Below are positions 36,165 to 44,558 of a DNA stretch of 64,000 nt, one piece after another. The DNA is from Bacillota bacterium. GTDB lineage: Bacteria; Bacillota; Clostridia; Lachnospirales; Cellulosilyticaceae. Below the pieces are notes generated by a model, which worked only from the letters and a program-made list of their open reading frames with translations, was not told where the DNA came from and did not search any database. The translations under genes and the position numbers were made by a program. The first letter of the stretch is position 1; every line of letters starts with the position of its first letter. Location of the stretch: positions 1-64,000 of the forward strand of contig JAEZJJ010000094.1 in assembly GCA_023436395.1 (NCBI GenBank), given 5' to 3'.

Positions 36165-36943
36165 AAGCAGTATTATTAGCAGGTGGATTTGGAACAAGAA
36201 TAAGTGAAGAAAGCCAGTTTAAACCAAAACCAATGGTTGAACTTGGAGGGATGCCAATTTTATGGCATATCATGAAATTATATTCTCATTATGGTATAAA
36301 AGAATTTATAATTTGTGCTGGTTATAAGCAGCATGTTATTAAGGAATATTTTGCAGATTATTTTTTACATACCTCAGACATAACCTATGACTTTACAAAT
36401 GGAAAAAATGAGATGATAGTACATCACAATGTATCTGAACCTTGGAAAGTAACAGTTGTTGATACAGGATTAAATACAATGACTGGTGGCCGTGTAAAAC
36501 GTATTAGGGAATACCTTGATGGTGAACCATTTATGCTAACTTATGGAGACGGTGTTGCTGATGTTAATATTGATAGATTATTAGACTTCCATAATTCTCA
36601 TGGCAAAATGGTTACTATGTCTGCATATAATGCAGGCCAAAGGTTTGGGGTCCTTGATATTGATGATAATGGACATATTAATGAATTTAGAGAGAAAACA
36701 AAAGGTGATGGAAACTTAATAAATATTGGTTATATGGTTTGTCAGCCGGAATTTATCGATTATATTGAAGATGATAAAACAGTTCTCGAAAAGCAGCCTT
36801 TTGAAAGAATAGCAAAATTAGGAGAATTAATGGCATATAAACATGAAGGTTTTTGGCAATGTATGGATACTATTCGTGAAAAAGAGCAATTAGAAGAACT
36901 AATTACAAAAGGTAAAGCACCTTGGAAAGTGTGGGAAAGATAA
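36161..36943 (+). CDS. rfbF: Glucose-1-phosphate cytidylyltransferase
   Basis: A 260-residue enzyme making CDP-glucose from CTP and glucose-1-phosphate, the first step to CDP-linked 3,6-dideoxyhexoses (also called DdhA/AscA). Diagnostic sequences are AVLLAGGFGTRISEESQFKP, KPMVELGGMPILWHIM, and FWQCMDTIREKEQLEELI. Length is typical. It overlaps both neighbours (ATGA at the 5' end; TAATG with rfbG), so the CDP-sugar genes are tightly coupled. Confidence 0.96.
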   Translation: MKAVLLAGGFGTRISEESQFKPKPMVELGGMPILWHIMKLYSHYGIKEFIICAGYKQHVIKEYFADYFLHTSDITYDFTNGKNEMIVHHNVSEPWKVTVVDTGLNTMTGGRVKRIREYLDGEPFMLTYGDGVADVNIDRLLDFHNSHGKMVTMSAYNAGQRFGVLDIDDNGHINEFREKTKGDGNLINIGYMVCQPEFIDYIEDDKTVLEKQPFERIAKLGELMAYKHEGFWQCMDTIREKEQLEELITKGKAPWKVWER

Positions 36944-38004
36944 TGAATAACTTATCATTTTATAAAGACAAAAAGGTTTTAATTACAGGACATACAGGGT
37001 TTAAAGGAACATGGCTTAGTAAAATGCTTGTAAATGCAGGAGCAATTGTTACTGGATATAGCTTAACACCTCCAACACAACCCAACTTATTTGATATTTC
37101 TGGCTTAAATGGAAAGATGACAAGTATCATTGGCGATATTAGAGACTTTGAAAAGCTTAAAGAGGTATTTGATAGTTCACAACCTGAAATAGTTTTTCAT
37201 CTTGCAGCACAACCTATAGTTCGTGATAGCTATAAGGATCCTCGTTATACTTATGACACAAATGTTATGGGTACTGTAAACTTACTTGAATGTGTAAGAT
37301 TGAGTTCATGTGTTAGAAGTGTCCTTAATGTTACGACGGATAAAGTCTATCAAAATAATGAATGGTGTTGGGGGTATAGAGAAAATGAACCTTTAGATGG
37401 CTTCGACCCTTATTCAAATAGTAAAAGTTGTTCTGAGCTTGTAACCCACAGCTATAGAAATAGTTTTTTTGCTGATGGTAATGTTGCCATTTCAACTGCA
37501 AGAGCAGGTAATGTAATAGGTGGTGGCGATTTTGCAAATGATAGGATAATTCCAGATTGTGTACGAGCTATGAAAGACAATAAAACGATTATAGTTCGAA
37601 ATCCATATTCTACAAGGCCTTATCAACATGTTCTTGAGCCCCTATATGTATATTTGACTATTGCTCAGAAACAATATGAGGATATAAAATATGCAGATTA
37701 TTATAATGTTGGGCCAGATGACTGTGATTGTGTGACAACAGGCGACCTTGTAGATTTATTTTGTAAATATTGGGGAGAAAATGCTAAGTGGCAGAATGTT
37801 GCTGAAGCAAATGCACCGCATGAAGCTAATTTCTTGAAATTGGATTGCAGTAAGATTAAGTCCGTATTCGGGTGGAAACCACACTGGCATATAGCAGATG
37901 CTATAGAAAAAACCGTAGAATGGAGTAAGGTATATTTAGCGGGAGAAGATGTAAGTGCAATGATGGAAAGGCAAATTAAGCAGTATTTGGAGGAAGGAAT
38001 ATGA
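36943..38004 (+). CDS. rfbG: CDP-glucose 4,6-dehydratase
   Basis: A 353-residue extended SDR enzyme that converts CDP-glucose to CDP-4-keto-6-deoxyglucose (DdhB/AscB). The NAD-binding motif GHTGFKGTWLSKML is the RfbG form of GxxGxxG. Active-site features include VTTDKVYQN and the YxxxK in PYSNSKSCSELV, with RPYQHVLEPLYVYL later. ATG 36943 overlaps the rfbF stop by one base; the longer reading from 36922 lies inside rfbF and is rejected. Its 3' end overlaps the next gene by ATGA. Confidence 0.95.
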   Translation: MNNLSFYKDKKVLITGHTGFKGTWLSKMLVNAGAIVTGYSLTPPTQPNLFDISGLNGKMTSIIGDIRDFEKLKEVFDSSQPEIVFHLAAQPIVRDSYKDPRYTYDTNVMGTVNLLECVRLSSCVRSVLNVTTDKVYQNNEWCWGYRENEPLDGFDPYSNSKSCSELVTHSYRNSFFADGNVAISTARAGNVIGGGDFANDRIIPDCVRAMKDNKTIIVRNPYSTRPYQHVLEPLYVYLTIAQKQYEDIKYADYYNVGPDDCDCVTTGDLVDLFCKYWGENAKWQNVAEANAPHEANFLKLDCSKIKSVFGWKPHWHIADAIEKTVEWSKVYLAGEDVSAMMERQIKQYLEEGI

Positions 38005-38906
38005 AAAAGGCTATAGTTACTGGCGCAAATGGATTTGTTGGCTCTGCGTTGGTAAGAGAATTAGTTACACAAGGGGTAGAAGTAATTGCATTAGATCTTA
38101 CTAGAACTAACGATGCTCTTCCTGAAGGTATTCGTTTTATACCACATCAATTAGAAAATTCTAAAGCATTGGTTGAGTTAATTTCTGATAGAGATATAGA
38201 TGCATTTTATCATTTTGCGTGGGCAGGATCGGCAGGAGGAGAGAGGGCTAATACTTCATTACAATTGCAAAATGCCCAGTGGACAGTTGATTGCCTACGT
38301 GCAGCAAAAGAGATTGGGTGTAAACGCTTTATATGTGCTGGAAGTATTATGGAGCATGAAACAATTGCTGCTGCTTATAAACAAGGAAACAAGCCTGGCC
38401 TTGGTTATATTTATGGCAGTGGTAAATTGGTTGCACATACAATGTGCATGTGTGTTGCTGCTGATATAGGCATTGACCTGGTATGGGCTGAAATTACAAA
38501 TGCATATGGTGTAGGAGAAAAAAGCCCAAGGATGGTCAATACTACAATAAGAAAAGTAATTAACGGTGAATCTCCACAATTTACTGCAGGCACACAAAAT
38601 TATGATTTTGTGTATATAGATGATGTAGCAAGAGCATTTTACTTGATTGGTAAAAATGGCAAACCATTTCATGAATATTTAATTGGCAGTTCTACAGCAA
38701 GACCACTCAAAGAATTTTTGCTTGAAATGAAATCTTCTATTGCTCCAGATTTAGATTTTATTTTTGGAGATGTTCCATTTACAGGAATAGACTTGCCACT
38801 TGAAAAATTTGACTGTTCACAAACAGAAAAGGATACAGGATTTAAAGCTCAAATAAGTTTTGCTGAAGGTGTAAAGAGAACCATGGAATGGTTAAAGGAG
38901 AACTAG
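38001..38906 (+). CDS. NAD-dependent epimerase/reductase (CDP-sugar ketoreductase candidate)
   Basis: A 301-residue extended SDR with TGANGFVGSALVREL at the N terminus, FAWAGSAGGE replacing the more usual loop, serine in ICAGSIME, and the YxxxK active site in YIYGSGKLVAHT. In a cluster with RfbF, RfbG and RfbH the natural role is reduction of the C4 keto group of a CDP-3,6-dideoxyhexulose (AscF, paratose or abequose synthase type). The exact stereochemistry cannot be read from sequence alone. It overlaps rfbG by ATGA and is followed after one base by the epimerase gene. Confidence 0.82.
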   Translation: MKKAIVTGANGFVGSALVRELVTQGVEVIALDLTRTNDALPEGIRFIPHQLENSKALVELISDRDIDAFYHFAWAGSAGGERANTSLQLQNAQWTVDCLRAAKEIGCKRFICAGSIMEHETIAAAYKQGNKPGLGYIYGSGKLVAHTMCMCVAADIGIDLVWAEITNAYGVGEKSPRMVNTTIRKVINGESPQFTAGTQNYDFVYIDDVARAFYLIGKNGKPFHEYLIGSSTARPLKEFLLEMKSSIAPDLDFIFGDVPFTGIDLPLEKFDCSQTEKDTGFKAQISFAEGVKRTMEWLKEN

Positions 38907-38907
38907 G

Positions 38908-39483
38908 ATGATACAAAAATTTGAGTTTAAAGAAACAGAAATAAAAGGTCTTATAGAAATTAATTCATTTAATGCTGATGATAACAGAGGATGTTTTACA
39001 AAGGACTATTCTAAAGAAGTATTTGAAGCAAATGGTATAAAGCATGACCTTATGGAAGTGTTTTATACCACTTCCTACAAAGGAGTAATAAGAGCGTTGC
39101 ATTTCCAAAGAGTTATGCAACAAGCAAAACTTGTAAGATGTATAACTGGTCATATATATGATGTTGTTGTGGATTTGAGAAAGGATAGCCCAACATTTAA
39201 AAAATGGCTTGGATTTGATCTTATAGGAGAAAAACATAATCAAGTTCTTGTACCAGAAGGTTGTGCTCATGGTTACTTAGTGCTAGAAGATTCAATCGTT
39301 TCTTATAAGTGCGGGGAGAAGTTCTATGGCGAATATGATGATGGGATCAAATGGAATGATAAAGATATTAATATTCAATGGCCAATAGATAAAGTGGGCG
39401 GTGAAGAGAAACTCATATTTTCTGAGAAAGATAAAAATCTTCAAACTTTTGATGAGTTTATGGAAAGATACGGCGGGTTTTAA
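38908..39483 (+). CDS. RmlC-like sugar-nucleotide 3,5-/5-epimerase
   Basis: A 191-residue cupin enzyme of the dTDP-4-dehydrorhamnose 3,5-epimerase family. Family elements visible are DNRGCFTKDYSKEVF, IRALHFQ with the catalytic histidine, YDVVVDLRKDSPTFKKW, VPEGCAHGYLVLEDSIVSYKC, and the aspartate region NDKDINIQWP. Because it lies between CDP-sugar genes rather than with rmlA/rmlB, it may act on a CDP-ketosugar like AscE (5-epimerase of ascarylose synthesis) instead of a dTDP sugar. It is 1 base after the previous stop and 2 bases before the next gene. Confidence 0.88.
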   Translation: MIQKFEFKETEIKGLIEINSFNADDNRGCFTKDYSKEVFEANGIKHDLMEVFYTTSYKGVIRALHFQRVMQQAKLVRCITGHIYDVVVDLRKDSPTFKKWLGFDLIGEKHNQVLVPEGCAHGYLVLEDSIVSYKCGEKFYGEYDDGIKWNDKDINIQWPIDKVGGEEKLIFSEKDKNLQTFDEFMERYGGF

Positions 39484-39485
39484 TT

Positions 39486-40613
39486 ATGTTAGCTAAAAAC
39501 ATATCTTTGAATGAGTTTATGGAAACACATTGTAAAGATAAAGAGTATCTTGAACAAGGTAATCTACATAAAATGTTTGATAGTAATTCGTGTAATATAT
39601 GTATCGTTTCAAGTAATGAATATGCGCCATTTGCTGCCGTAACACTTCAATCTATTATAGCTAATGCAAGTGATAAAAATAATTATGATATAGTAGTCTT
39701 CACAGATGATATGGAATATGTGAACAGGGAAAAACTTTATAAAATGGTAATAGGCATAAATAATATTTCTATTAGGATATGTAATATTACCTATTTGATT
39801 AAGAATATGAAATTTTTTACGTGGTCACATTTTACTGGACAAACATATTATCGATTATTAATACCTATTTTATTAAAAGAGTATACTAAAGTTTTATATT
39901 TAGATAGTGATACAGTTGTGAATAACGACGTGGCAATTTTATATAATGAGGATATTAGTGGCTATTTATTTGGAGCGGCGTATGATACACATGTCATTTC
40001 ATTTTGTAGTAGAACACCTGCTTTAGAGCAGTTAGAATACAATAAGAATATCCTTAATATGGAAGATCCTCTCAATTATTTTCAATTGGGTGTTTGTTTA
40101 TATAATCTTGAGGAAATTAGAAAAAAATATAAAGAGGATTATTTTATTAATGAAGCACAAAGAAGTAAATTAAGATGGCTTGATCAGGATTTAATTAATA
40201 AATTATGTAATAAGGATATAAAGAAGATTAGTAATAGATGGAATGTAATGATAGCCAATAACCCAGGTTCACTTGATGAAGCCCTATTACCAGATAAGCT
40301 GATAAAAGAATATTTAGATGCTAGAAATAATCCCTACATTATACATTATATAGGAAAAGCAATCCCCTGTTTTACCCAAACACCCGATATGTACTCATAT
40401 TTCTGGAGGTATGCAAGGGAGACAGAATATTACGAGATAATTTTGCAAAAAATGTATAAAAGTATCATAGACGATAGTATGAATCAGAAAAAAAGTGTAT
40501 TAAAAGTAGGAAGACTATTTTTTATGAGTATTATTAATATCTGCCTACCTAAAGGAAGTAAGCTAAGAATAAAAGTGAAAAATTTTATATTTAAACTTAA
40601 GTCTTGGAAATAA
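39486..40613 (+). CDS. Glycosyltransferase family 8 (first of a tandem pair)
   Basis: A 375-residue family 8 enzyme with an extra N-terminal segment of about 35 residues before the core CIVSSNEYAPFAAVTLQSII. DxD motif in KVLYLDSDTVVNND; RWLDQDLINKLC and IIHYIGKAIPCF near the end. It closely resembles the following gene through the core (for example SNEYAPFAAVTLQSII against SNEYTPFASVVIQSII) and in the basic C-terminal tail (LPKGSKLRIK), so the two arose by duplication and may add successive similar sugars. Confidence 0.9.
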   Translation: MLAKNISLNEFMETHCKDKEYLEQGNLHKMFDSNSCNICIVSSNEYAPFAAVTLQSIIANASDKNNYDIVVFTDDMEYVNREKLYKMVIGINNISIRICNITYLIKNMKFFTWSHFTGQTYYRLLIPILLKEYTKVLYLDSDTVVNNDVAILYNEDISGYLFGAAYDTHVISFCSRTPALEQLEYNKNILNMEDPLNYFQLGVCLYNLEEIRKKYKEDYFINEAQRSKLRWLDQDLINKLCNKDIKKISNRWNVMIANNPGSLDEALLPDKLIKEYLDARNNPYIIHYIGKAIPCFTQTPDMYSYFWRYARETEYYEIILQKMYKSIIDDSMNQKKSVLKVGRLFFMSIINICLPKGSKLRIKVKNFIFKLKSWK

Positions 40614-40634
40614 TACTAAAAGGAGTTAGAGGTT

Positions 40635-41819
40635 ATGAAGTATTCAGTGCATAGGAGCTTAGACGAGCTATATAAGGAAGAGAGCAACAGAGAAGATATC
40701 TGTACAAATATAGAACCTGTATTCGAAAAGGTAGATGCCGCTATATGTATTGTTTCAAGCAATGAGTATACACCATTTGCATCAGTAGTTATTCAATCAA
40801 TAATTGAAAATGTGGATCAGAATAAGTACTATGATATAGTTGTGTTTACAGATGATATGTATATTTACAATAGGGTAAGACTTGAAAAACAAGCGTACAA
40901 ACTGCCAAATGTAAGTATTCGTGTTATGGATATATCAAAAATTATTGAGGATATGGATTTCTATACATGGGCTCAATTTACGCCTAATACATATTATCGT
41001 TTACTTGCACCAGATTTATTCTGTAATTATGAAAAAGTAATATATTTAGATTCAGACATAGTTGTTAATCATGATATAGCTGATTTGTACAGTATTGATT
41101 TGGAAGACTATTATATGGCTGCAGCTTATGATACCCATGTAGTTGCCTATTGTACTCAAAATCCACCCTTGGAGCAAAGAGAGTATAATATGCAAACTTT
41201 AAAAATGAAGAGTCCTGAGAAGTATTTTCAAGCTGGCATTGCATTATATAACGTTAAATTATTAAATGAAACATTTGAAAAGGGATATTTAATTAATGAA
41301 GCTACAAAAGTAAAGCTTAAATGGCTAGACCAAGACTTAGTAAACATGTTATTTCAAGATAAGATTAAGAGGTTACCTAATAGATGGAATGTAATGATAG
41401 CAAATGTTCCCCATGCTACAGATGAATATTATCTACCAGCTGATTTAAGAAAAGAGTATTATGAGGCTAGGCTTGACCCTTATATAATACATTATGTAGG
41501 TAAAGCTATTCCTTGTTTTGCTGAAGAACCAGATTTATTTGAATACTTTTGGATATATGCTAGAAAAACTTGTTTCTATGAAGTCCTTTTACAGAAGATG
41601 TGCAGAAAAAATGCAGAGTATGAAATTATGCCGCATATTCATGAGCTTTATAAGAAATGTAATTGTATAGATAATACATATATTACTAAAAAATCAAAGA
41701 TTAAGGCCATAATTAAAAGAATAGTTATGATGATAGTTAATGTTATTCTCCCTAAAGGATCTAAGATAAGATATTCTTTCAAGATGAAATATTTTAGATT
41801 AAGGGGTTGGGATATATAA
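40635..41819 (+). CDS. Glycosyltransferase family 8 (second of a tandem pair)
   Basis: A 394-residue paralog of the upstream gene, 21 bases after it, with AAAGGAG before the ATG. Core CIVSSNEYTPFASVVIQSII, DxD motif in KVIYLDSDIVVNHD, KWLDQDLVNMLFQ, YIIHYVGKAIPCF, and the C-terminal LPKGSKIRYS tail. Different N-terminal extensions (about 45 residues) and a longer C-terminal linker distinguish it. Expected to act at the cytoplasmic side on the lipid-linked repeat unit. Confidence 0.9.
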   Translation: MKYSVHRSLDELYKEESNREDICTNIEPVFEKVDAAICIVSSNEYTPFASVVIQSIIENVDQNKYYDIVVFTDDMYIYNRVRLEKQAYKLPNVSIRVMDISKIIEDMDFYTWAQFTPNTYYRLLAPDLFCNYEKVIYLDSDIVVNHDIADLYSIDLEDYYMAAAYDTHVVAYCTQNPPLEQREYNMQTLKMKSPEKYFQAGIALYNVKLLNETFEKGYLINEATKVKLKWLDQDLVNMLFQDKIKRLPNRWNVMIANVPHATDEYYLPADLRKEYYEARLDPYIIHYVGKAIPCFAEEPDLFEYFWIYARKTCFYEVLLQKMCRKNAEYEIMPHIHELYKKCNCIDNTYITKKSKIKAIIKRIVMMIVNVILPKGSKIRYSFKMKYFRLRGWDI

Positions 41820-41852
41820 AAGTGTAACTACTTGTGAAGGAGAGTATATAAG

Positions 41853-44456
41853 ATGTCATTAGTTGTTTCAAATGATAAATGTACAGGCTGTTTAGCTTGT
41901 GTGCAGAGTTGTCCCCATAACTCAATACAAGTGCATCTTGATAAGTGCGGCTATAAGATCCCAATAATAAATGATGAAACATGTTTAAAATGTAATAAAT
42001 GTATACAAGTTTGCCCCGTATTAAATAATAAATTTAGTTTTAATAATAAAGAGGATATAGTATGCTATGCTGCAATAGGTGATGATAGAGTAAGGGAAAA
42101 GAGCTCATCAGGTGGAGTATTTCCTCTCATTGCAGAAAATTTTTTGAAGGAAGGTGGCATTGTATTTGGGGCTACCATTGATAAGAATTTTAAAACGAAG
42201 CATGTAGGTATAGATGAAGTATCTAAATTGCTACTTCTACAGGGCTCAAAATATACTCAAAGTGATACGAGTAATAGCTATATACAAGCTAAGTACTATT
42301 TGGACTTAGGGAAGAGGGTGTTGTTTTCGGGGACTCCTTGTCAGATAGCGGCATTATATAATTTCTTACCTAGGAAGTATGACAATCTATATACGATAGA
42401 TGTATTATGTCATGGAGTGCTATCTGAAGAATATCTTTTAGACTATATAAATTGCTGTGAGGATCTAAAAGAGATTAGGAGTATTCATTTTAGAGATAAA
42501 AATGAAGGATGGAGAGCTGACACATTATCGTTTGAAAATAAGAATGGACAAAGGATAACACATCATTATAGTAATAGTCTATTAGAACAGGGATTCCATA
42601 AGAATCTATTGTTACGTGAGGCTTGTTACGATTGTAAGTTTGCCAGTATACCAAGGAGTGCAGATATTTCATTAGGGGACTTTTGGGAGATAGATAAGTT
42701 TGCTACTGAATTAGATGATAAGAAAGGAACAAGTCTTATTTTAGTAAATAATAAAAAAGGACAAGAACTACTAGACGGCATTGTGAGTCAATGCAGGATA
42801 ATCAAGCAAGTGCCAGCTGAGTATGCTGTGAATAACAATAGATTAAATAATAAGATAGAAAAATCAGCATCTAGAAATAGATATAAAGAGCTTTTAAACA
42901 AGTATTCTTATTACAAGGGAAGTGAATATGTGATACAAGATAAATATGATATTGGTTTAATAGGTTGCTGGACAGTAGAGAATCATGGATCAAATCTTTC
43001 ATATTATGCTCTATATAAAATTATAATGGACTTGGGGCTTGAACCATTGCTTATTGAACGGCCATTAAGTTCTATTTGGAAACCAAATCAAGATTTTAAA
43101 GGTTTCAAGAAAAATCCTTATAGAGAATGTGATCAGTTTATAATCTATGAGGATAAAATACAAATGACAGAGTTAAATAATAAATGTGATACTTTTTTAT
43201 TGGGATCAGATCAGCTTTTATACCATGATTTATATAATGCCTTTGATAAGTTTATTGATATGAGTTATATAAATAATGATAAAAAAAAGATTGGTTTTGG
43301 GTTATCTCTTGGAAGAAAAAAGTTTGAAGGTACAGAGCAACAGCGACAAAATCTGTCTTATTGGTTAAAAAAATACGATTTTATTTCGGTTAGGGAAGAT
43401 AGTGCTGTTGCTGTTTTGAAACAGACATTTGGAGTTGACGCTACAAATGTGTTAGATCCAGTATTTTTATGTGATTATAGGTATTATATGGAGTTAATAG
43501 AACAAGGTAGCGTAGTTTCTACTAAGAAGTATATAGCTTGTTATATTTTAGACCCTACCAAGCAAAAAGAAGAGGTAATAAGAGGTATAGCTGAGAAGTT
43601 TAGTATGGACTATCACGTATTTACAGATGTTGCACATAAAAGAGAAAATATTGAAAACATGTGGGATATTGAAGCTATTGATACAAGTGCAAATGAAGAT
43701 TGGTTACGGGGAATTAGTGAGTCAGAATTTTTCATAACGGATTCATTTCACGGAGTATGCTTTGCAATAATTTTTAGAAAACAATTTATTTGTATTGGAA
43801 ATTATTATAGAGGTATCGAAAGGTTCAGTTCTCTATTAGGACAACTTGATTTATTAGATTATATAGTAGCATCACCTGATGATATTATAAAGAGTAAGAA
43901 AGTATTTAAACCTATAGATTATGAAAAAGTACATATTAAGTTAGAAAAAATGAAAAGTAATTCAATGGCATGGCTGAAAAATGCTCTAAGTTCACAATTG
44001 GATAAACATATTGATGTATATGATGTGATAAATAATCAGTTATTTGAAACTACAAGAGAACAAAAATTAATGAGTGGCTTAGTTAATGATTTACATATTC
44101 GGCTTATAAAACTTGAAGGACTGTATAAGCGTATAGATAGACAAGAGAAGAAAACAGATAAACTTGAGCAACTATATGAACGAATTGATCGACTTGAAGA
44201 GATATATACACGAATGGATACACAAGAAGAAAAAATAAATAATCTTGAACATTTGTACGAGCGAATTGATAGGCTAGAAGAAATATATACACGAATGGAT
44301 ACACAAGAAGAAAAAGTAAATAATCTTGAGCATTTGTACGACCGAATCGATAGGCTAGAAGAGATACATACACGAATGGATACACAAGAAATAAAAGTAA
44401 ATAATCTTGAGCATTTGTATGAGCGAATTGATAGATTAGAAGATGTATATAAATGA
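41853..44456 (+). CDS. Ferredoxin/FrhB - polysaccharide pyruvyl transferase fusion with coiled-coil repeats
   Basis: An 867-residue multi-domain protein. Residues 1-55: two 4Fe-4S motifs (CTGCLACVQSCP, CLKCNKCIQVCP). About 70-340: coenzyme-F420-hydrogenase beta-subunit-like (FrhB) domain (SSSGGVFPLIAENF, LFSGTPCQIAALYNFL, CYDCKFASIPRSADISLGDFW). About 365-700: polysaccharide pyruvyl transferase domain (GCWTVENHGSNLSYYALY, ITDSFHGVCFAIIFRK). C terminus: 27-residue repeats. Such fusions occur in anaerobe polysaccharide clusters; the redox reaction is not established. The TGA at 44454 replaces a CGA of the repeat, and the frame continues in repeat sequence to TAG at 44535, so the protein is probably shortened by about 26 residues. 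Confidence 0.85.
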   Translation: MSLVVSNDKCTGCLACVQSCPHNSIQVHLDKCGYKIPIINDETCLKCNKCIQVCPVLNNKFSFNNKEDIVCYAAIGDDRVREKSSSGGVFPLIAENFLKEGGIVFGATIDKNFKTKHVGIDEVSKLLLLQGSKYTQSDTSNSYIQAKYYLDLGKRVLFSGTPCQIAALYNFLPRKYDNLYTIDVLCHGVLSEEYLLDYINCCEDLKEIRSIHFRDKNEGWRADTLSFENKNGQRITHHYSNSLLEQGFHKNLLLREACYDCKFASIPRSADISLGDFWEIDKFATELDDKKGTSLILVNNKKGQELLDGIVSQCRIIKQVPAEYAVNNNRLNNKIEKSASRNRYKELLNKYSYYKGSEYVIQDKYDIGLIGCWTVENHGSNLSYYALYKIIMDLGLEPLLIERPLSSIWKPNQDFKGFKKNPYRECDQFIIYEDKIQMTELNNKCDTFLLGSDQLLYHDLYNAFDKFIDMSYINNDKKKIGFGLSLGRKKFEGTEQQRQNLSYWLKKYDFISVREDSAVAVLKQTFGVDATNVLDPVFLCDYRYYMELIEQGSVVSTKKYIACYILDPTKQKEEVIRGIAEKFSMDYHVFTDVAHKRENIENMWDIEAIDTSANEDWLRGISESEFFITDSFHGVCFAIIFRKQFICIGNYYRGIERFSSLLGQLDLLDYIVASPDDIIKSKKVFKPIDYEKVHIKLEKMKSNSMAWLKNALSSQLDKHIDVYDVINNQLFETTREQKLMSGLVNDLHIRLIKLEGLYKRIDRQEKKTDKLEQLYERIDRLEEIYTRMDTQEEKINNLEHLYERIDRLEEIYTRMDTQEEKVNNLEHLYDRIDRLEEIHTRMDTQEIKVNNLEHLYERIDRLEDVYK

Positions 44457-44535
44457 GTAGATACAAAAAAAGAAAAGGTAGATAACCTTGAATGTTTGTA
44501 TGAACAAATTGACAAATTTAATAAACTCTATAAAT
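44193..44535 (+). repeat. 81-bp tandem repeats encoding 27-residue coiled-coil units
   Basis: Units start at 44193, 44274, 44355 and 44436, exactly 81 bases apart, each encoding variants of LEEIYTRMDTQEEKxNNLEHLYERIDR. A degenerate preceding unit (about 44124) and the last one after the TGA are also recognisable. The hydrophobic pattern suggests a coiled coil. Exact spacing points to expansion by slippage or unequal recombination, so copy number may vary between strains. Confidence 0.9.
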
Positions 44536-44558
44536 AGGATAAAAGGAGAATAAGATTT

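Noticed and set aside
44036..44515. Antisense open frames opposite the coiled-coil repeats
   Set aside because: They are by-products of the 81-bp repeats on the sense strand; low-complexity Ser/Arg/Tyr composition and no ribosome-binding site.
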